From NCBI GenBank assembly GCA_023414875.1, contig JAEZMV010000028.1, positions 186,001 through 250,000 on the forward strand: a DNA stretch of 64,000 nt, given 5' to 3'. Shown here in pieces: positions 63,465 through 64,000 of the stretch. A program made the translations under genes and the position numbers. The notes under the pieces were generated by a model. It saw only the letters and a list, made by a program, of their open reading frames with translations, did no database searches and was not told the DNA's origin. How positions within the stretch are numbered: the stretch's first letter is position 1; the number at the start of each line of letters is the position of its first letter. Origin of the DNA: Bacillota bacterium. Lineage in GTDB: Bacteria; Bacillota; Clostridia; Lachnospirales; Lachnospiraceae.

Positions 63465-64000
63465 ATGTCTGGAGTAAAAATGTTAACGAATCAGTTACCC
63501 AACATCCCATGGCAGGACAGACCTGCAAATGCAGTAGGGCCAGTGTGGAGATATAGTGAAAATCCGATTATAGATAGGAACCCTCTTCCGGGTGTTGCCC
63601 GTATCTTTAATAGCGCAGTTGTTCCCTATAAAGGAGAATTCATTGGCGTATTTAGGGCGGAACAGACGGACGGAGTGCCACATTTATACATGGGCTACAG
63701 TAAGGATGCGATCCATTGGACCTATGAACAGGAGCAGATACCGTTTGTGAACGAAAAGGGTGAGCCCTTCCTGCCACGTTATGCTTATGATCCTCGTCTG
63801 ATTAAAGTAGAAGATACTTATTATATTATCTGGTGTACCGATTTTTATGGTGCTGCTCTTGGATTAGCAAAGACAACAGATTTTAAAAAATTTGTCAGAC
63901 TAGAGAATCCGTTCCTTCCTTTTAATAGAAACGGAGTTCTATTCCCCAGAAAGATAAATAATAATTTTATGTTGCTATCTCGACCGAGTGACAGCGGTCA
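63465..64000 (+). CDS. GH130 beta-1,4-mannooligosaccharide phosphorylase (3' truncated by window)
   Basis: The frame runs off the right edge. The 178 visible residues include LPNIPWQDRP near the N-terminus, WRYSENPII, ARIFNSAVVPYKGEFIGVFRAEQTDG, and YAYDPRLIKVEDTYYIIWCTDFYG with the catalytic Asp. This is the pattern of GH130 subfamily 2 enzymes that shorten mannooligosaccharides by phosphorolysis. GGAG lies six bases before the ATG. With the upstream epimerase and phosphorylase it completes the intracellular mannan route. Confidence 0.88.
   Translation, partial: MSGVKMLTNQLPNIPWQDRPANAVGPVWRYSENPIIDRNPLPGVARIFNSAVVPYKGEFIGVFRAEQTDGVPHLYMGYSKDAIHWTYEQEQIPFVNEKGEPFLPRYAYDPRLIKVEDTYYIIWCTDFYGAALGLAKTTDFKKFVRLENPFLPFNRNGVLFPRKINNNFMLLSRPSDSG

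Noticed and set aside
63350..63556. 68-codon frame between the LacI gene and the second GH130 gene
   Set aside because: It overlaps the GH130 start in another frame, and its sequence is not protein-like beyond the overlap.
1..64000. tRNA, rRNA genes, CRISPR arrays and insertion sequences
   Set aside because: Read-through found no cloverleaf with a GGTTCGAATCC-type arm, no regularly spaced direct repeats of CRISPR size and no transposase; a tRNAscan or ISfinder search would settle it.

Overview
The window is low-GC DNA with strong AGGAGG-type ribosome sites, intrinsic terminators, dipicolinate synthase genes (dpaA-dpaB, so an endospore former), several chemotaxis/c-di-GMP signalling genes and a mannan phosphorolysis locus. 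Together these point to a spore-forming, probably motile and plant-fibre-degrading anaerobe of the Clostridia, most likely Lachnospiraceae (Lachnoclostridium/Anaerocolumna-like). This is inference from gene content; there is no rRNA here.

Left third (1-29.9 kb): a truncated chemoreceptor; then a five-gene, same-strand cluster (1992-10143) of three different dynamin-like GTPases with a membrane-anchored zinc-ribbon protein and an M48 metalloprotease. This is the least explained system in the window. It is followed by housekeeping and accessory genes: MFS transporter, acetyltransferases, OGG-type DNA glycosylase, archaeal-type aspartyl-tRNA synthetase, SDR, acyl-CoA thioesterase, two class II fructose-bisphosphate aldolases each with its own promoter and terminator, an ECF sigma/membrane partner pair, a Cache-GGDEF-EAL protein, tgt-yajC, DUF5131, more GNATs and an alkaline phosphatase superfamily enzyme.

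Middle (29.9-35 kb): a 289-nt multi-helix element between genes (candidate structured RNA), asnB, and dpaA-dpaB for spore dipicolinic acid.

35.4-55.7 kb: a Wzx/Wzy-type exopolysaccharide or capsule cluster, all on the + strand. It has a PHP-type phosphatase, chain-length determinant and tyrosine kinase (control), a 4,6-dehydratase and initiating sugar-1-phosphate transferase, an epimerase, five glycosyltransfer-type enzymes (one TupA-like ATP-grasp), polymerase, DUF362 protein, flippase, a polysaccharide deacetylase with a phage-tail-fibre-like C-terminus, an acyltransferase, and UDP-glucose dehydrogenase plus UDP-glucuronate 4-epimerase, which supply uronic acid donors.

Right end (56-64 kb): RidA, a soluble chemoreceptor with a C-terminal Cache-like domain, and a mannan-oligosaccharide locus (manA, cellobiose 2-epimerase, GH130 mannosylglucose phosphorylase, LacI regulator, second GH130 cut by the window edge). 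A promoter with five TGCA-core repeats at 11-12 bp spacing precedes it.

Several intergenic regions (32.4, 52.3, 53.2, 55.8 and 56.4 kb, as well as 30.1 kb) hold unusually long, nested inverted repeats. They differ in sequence but share the same design; part of one recurs at 59.7 kb.
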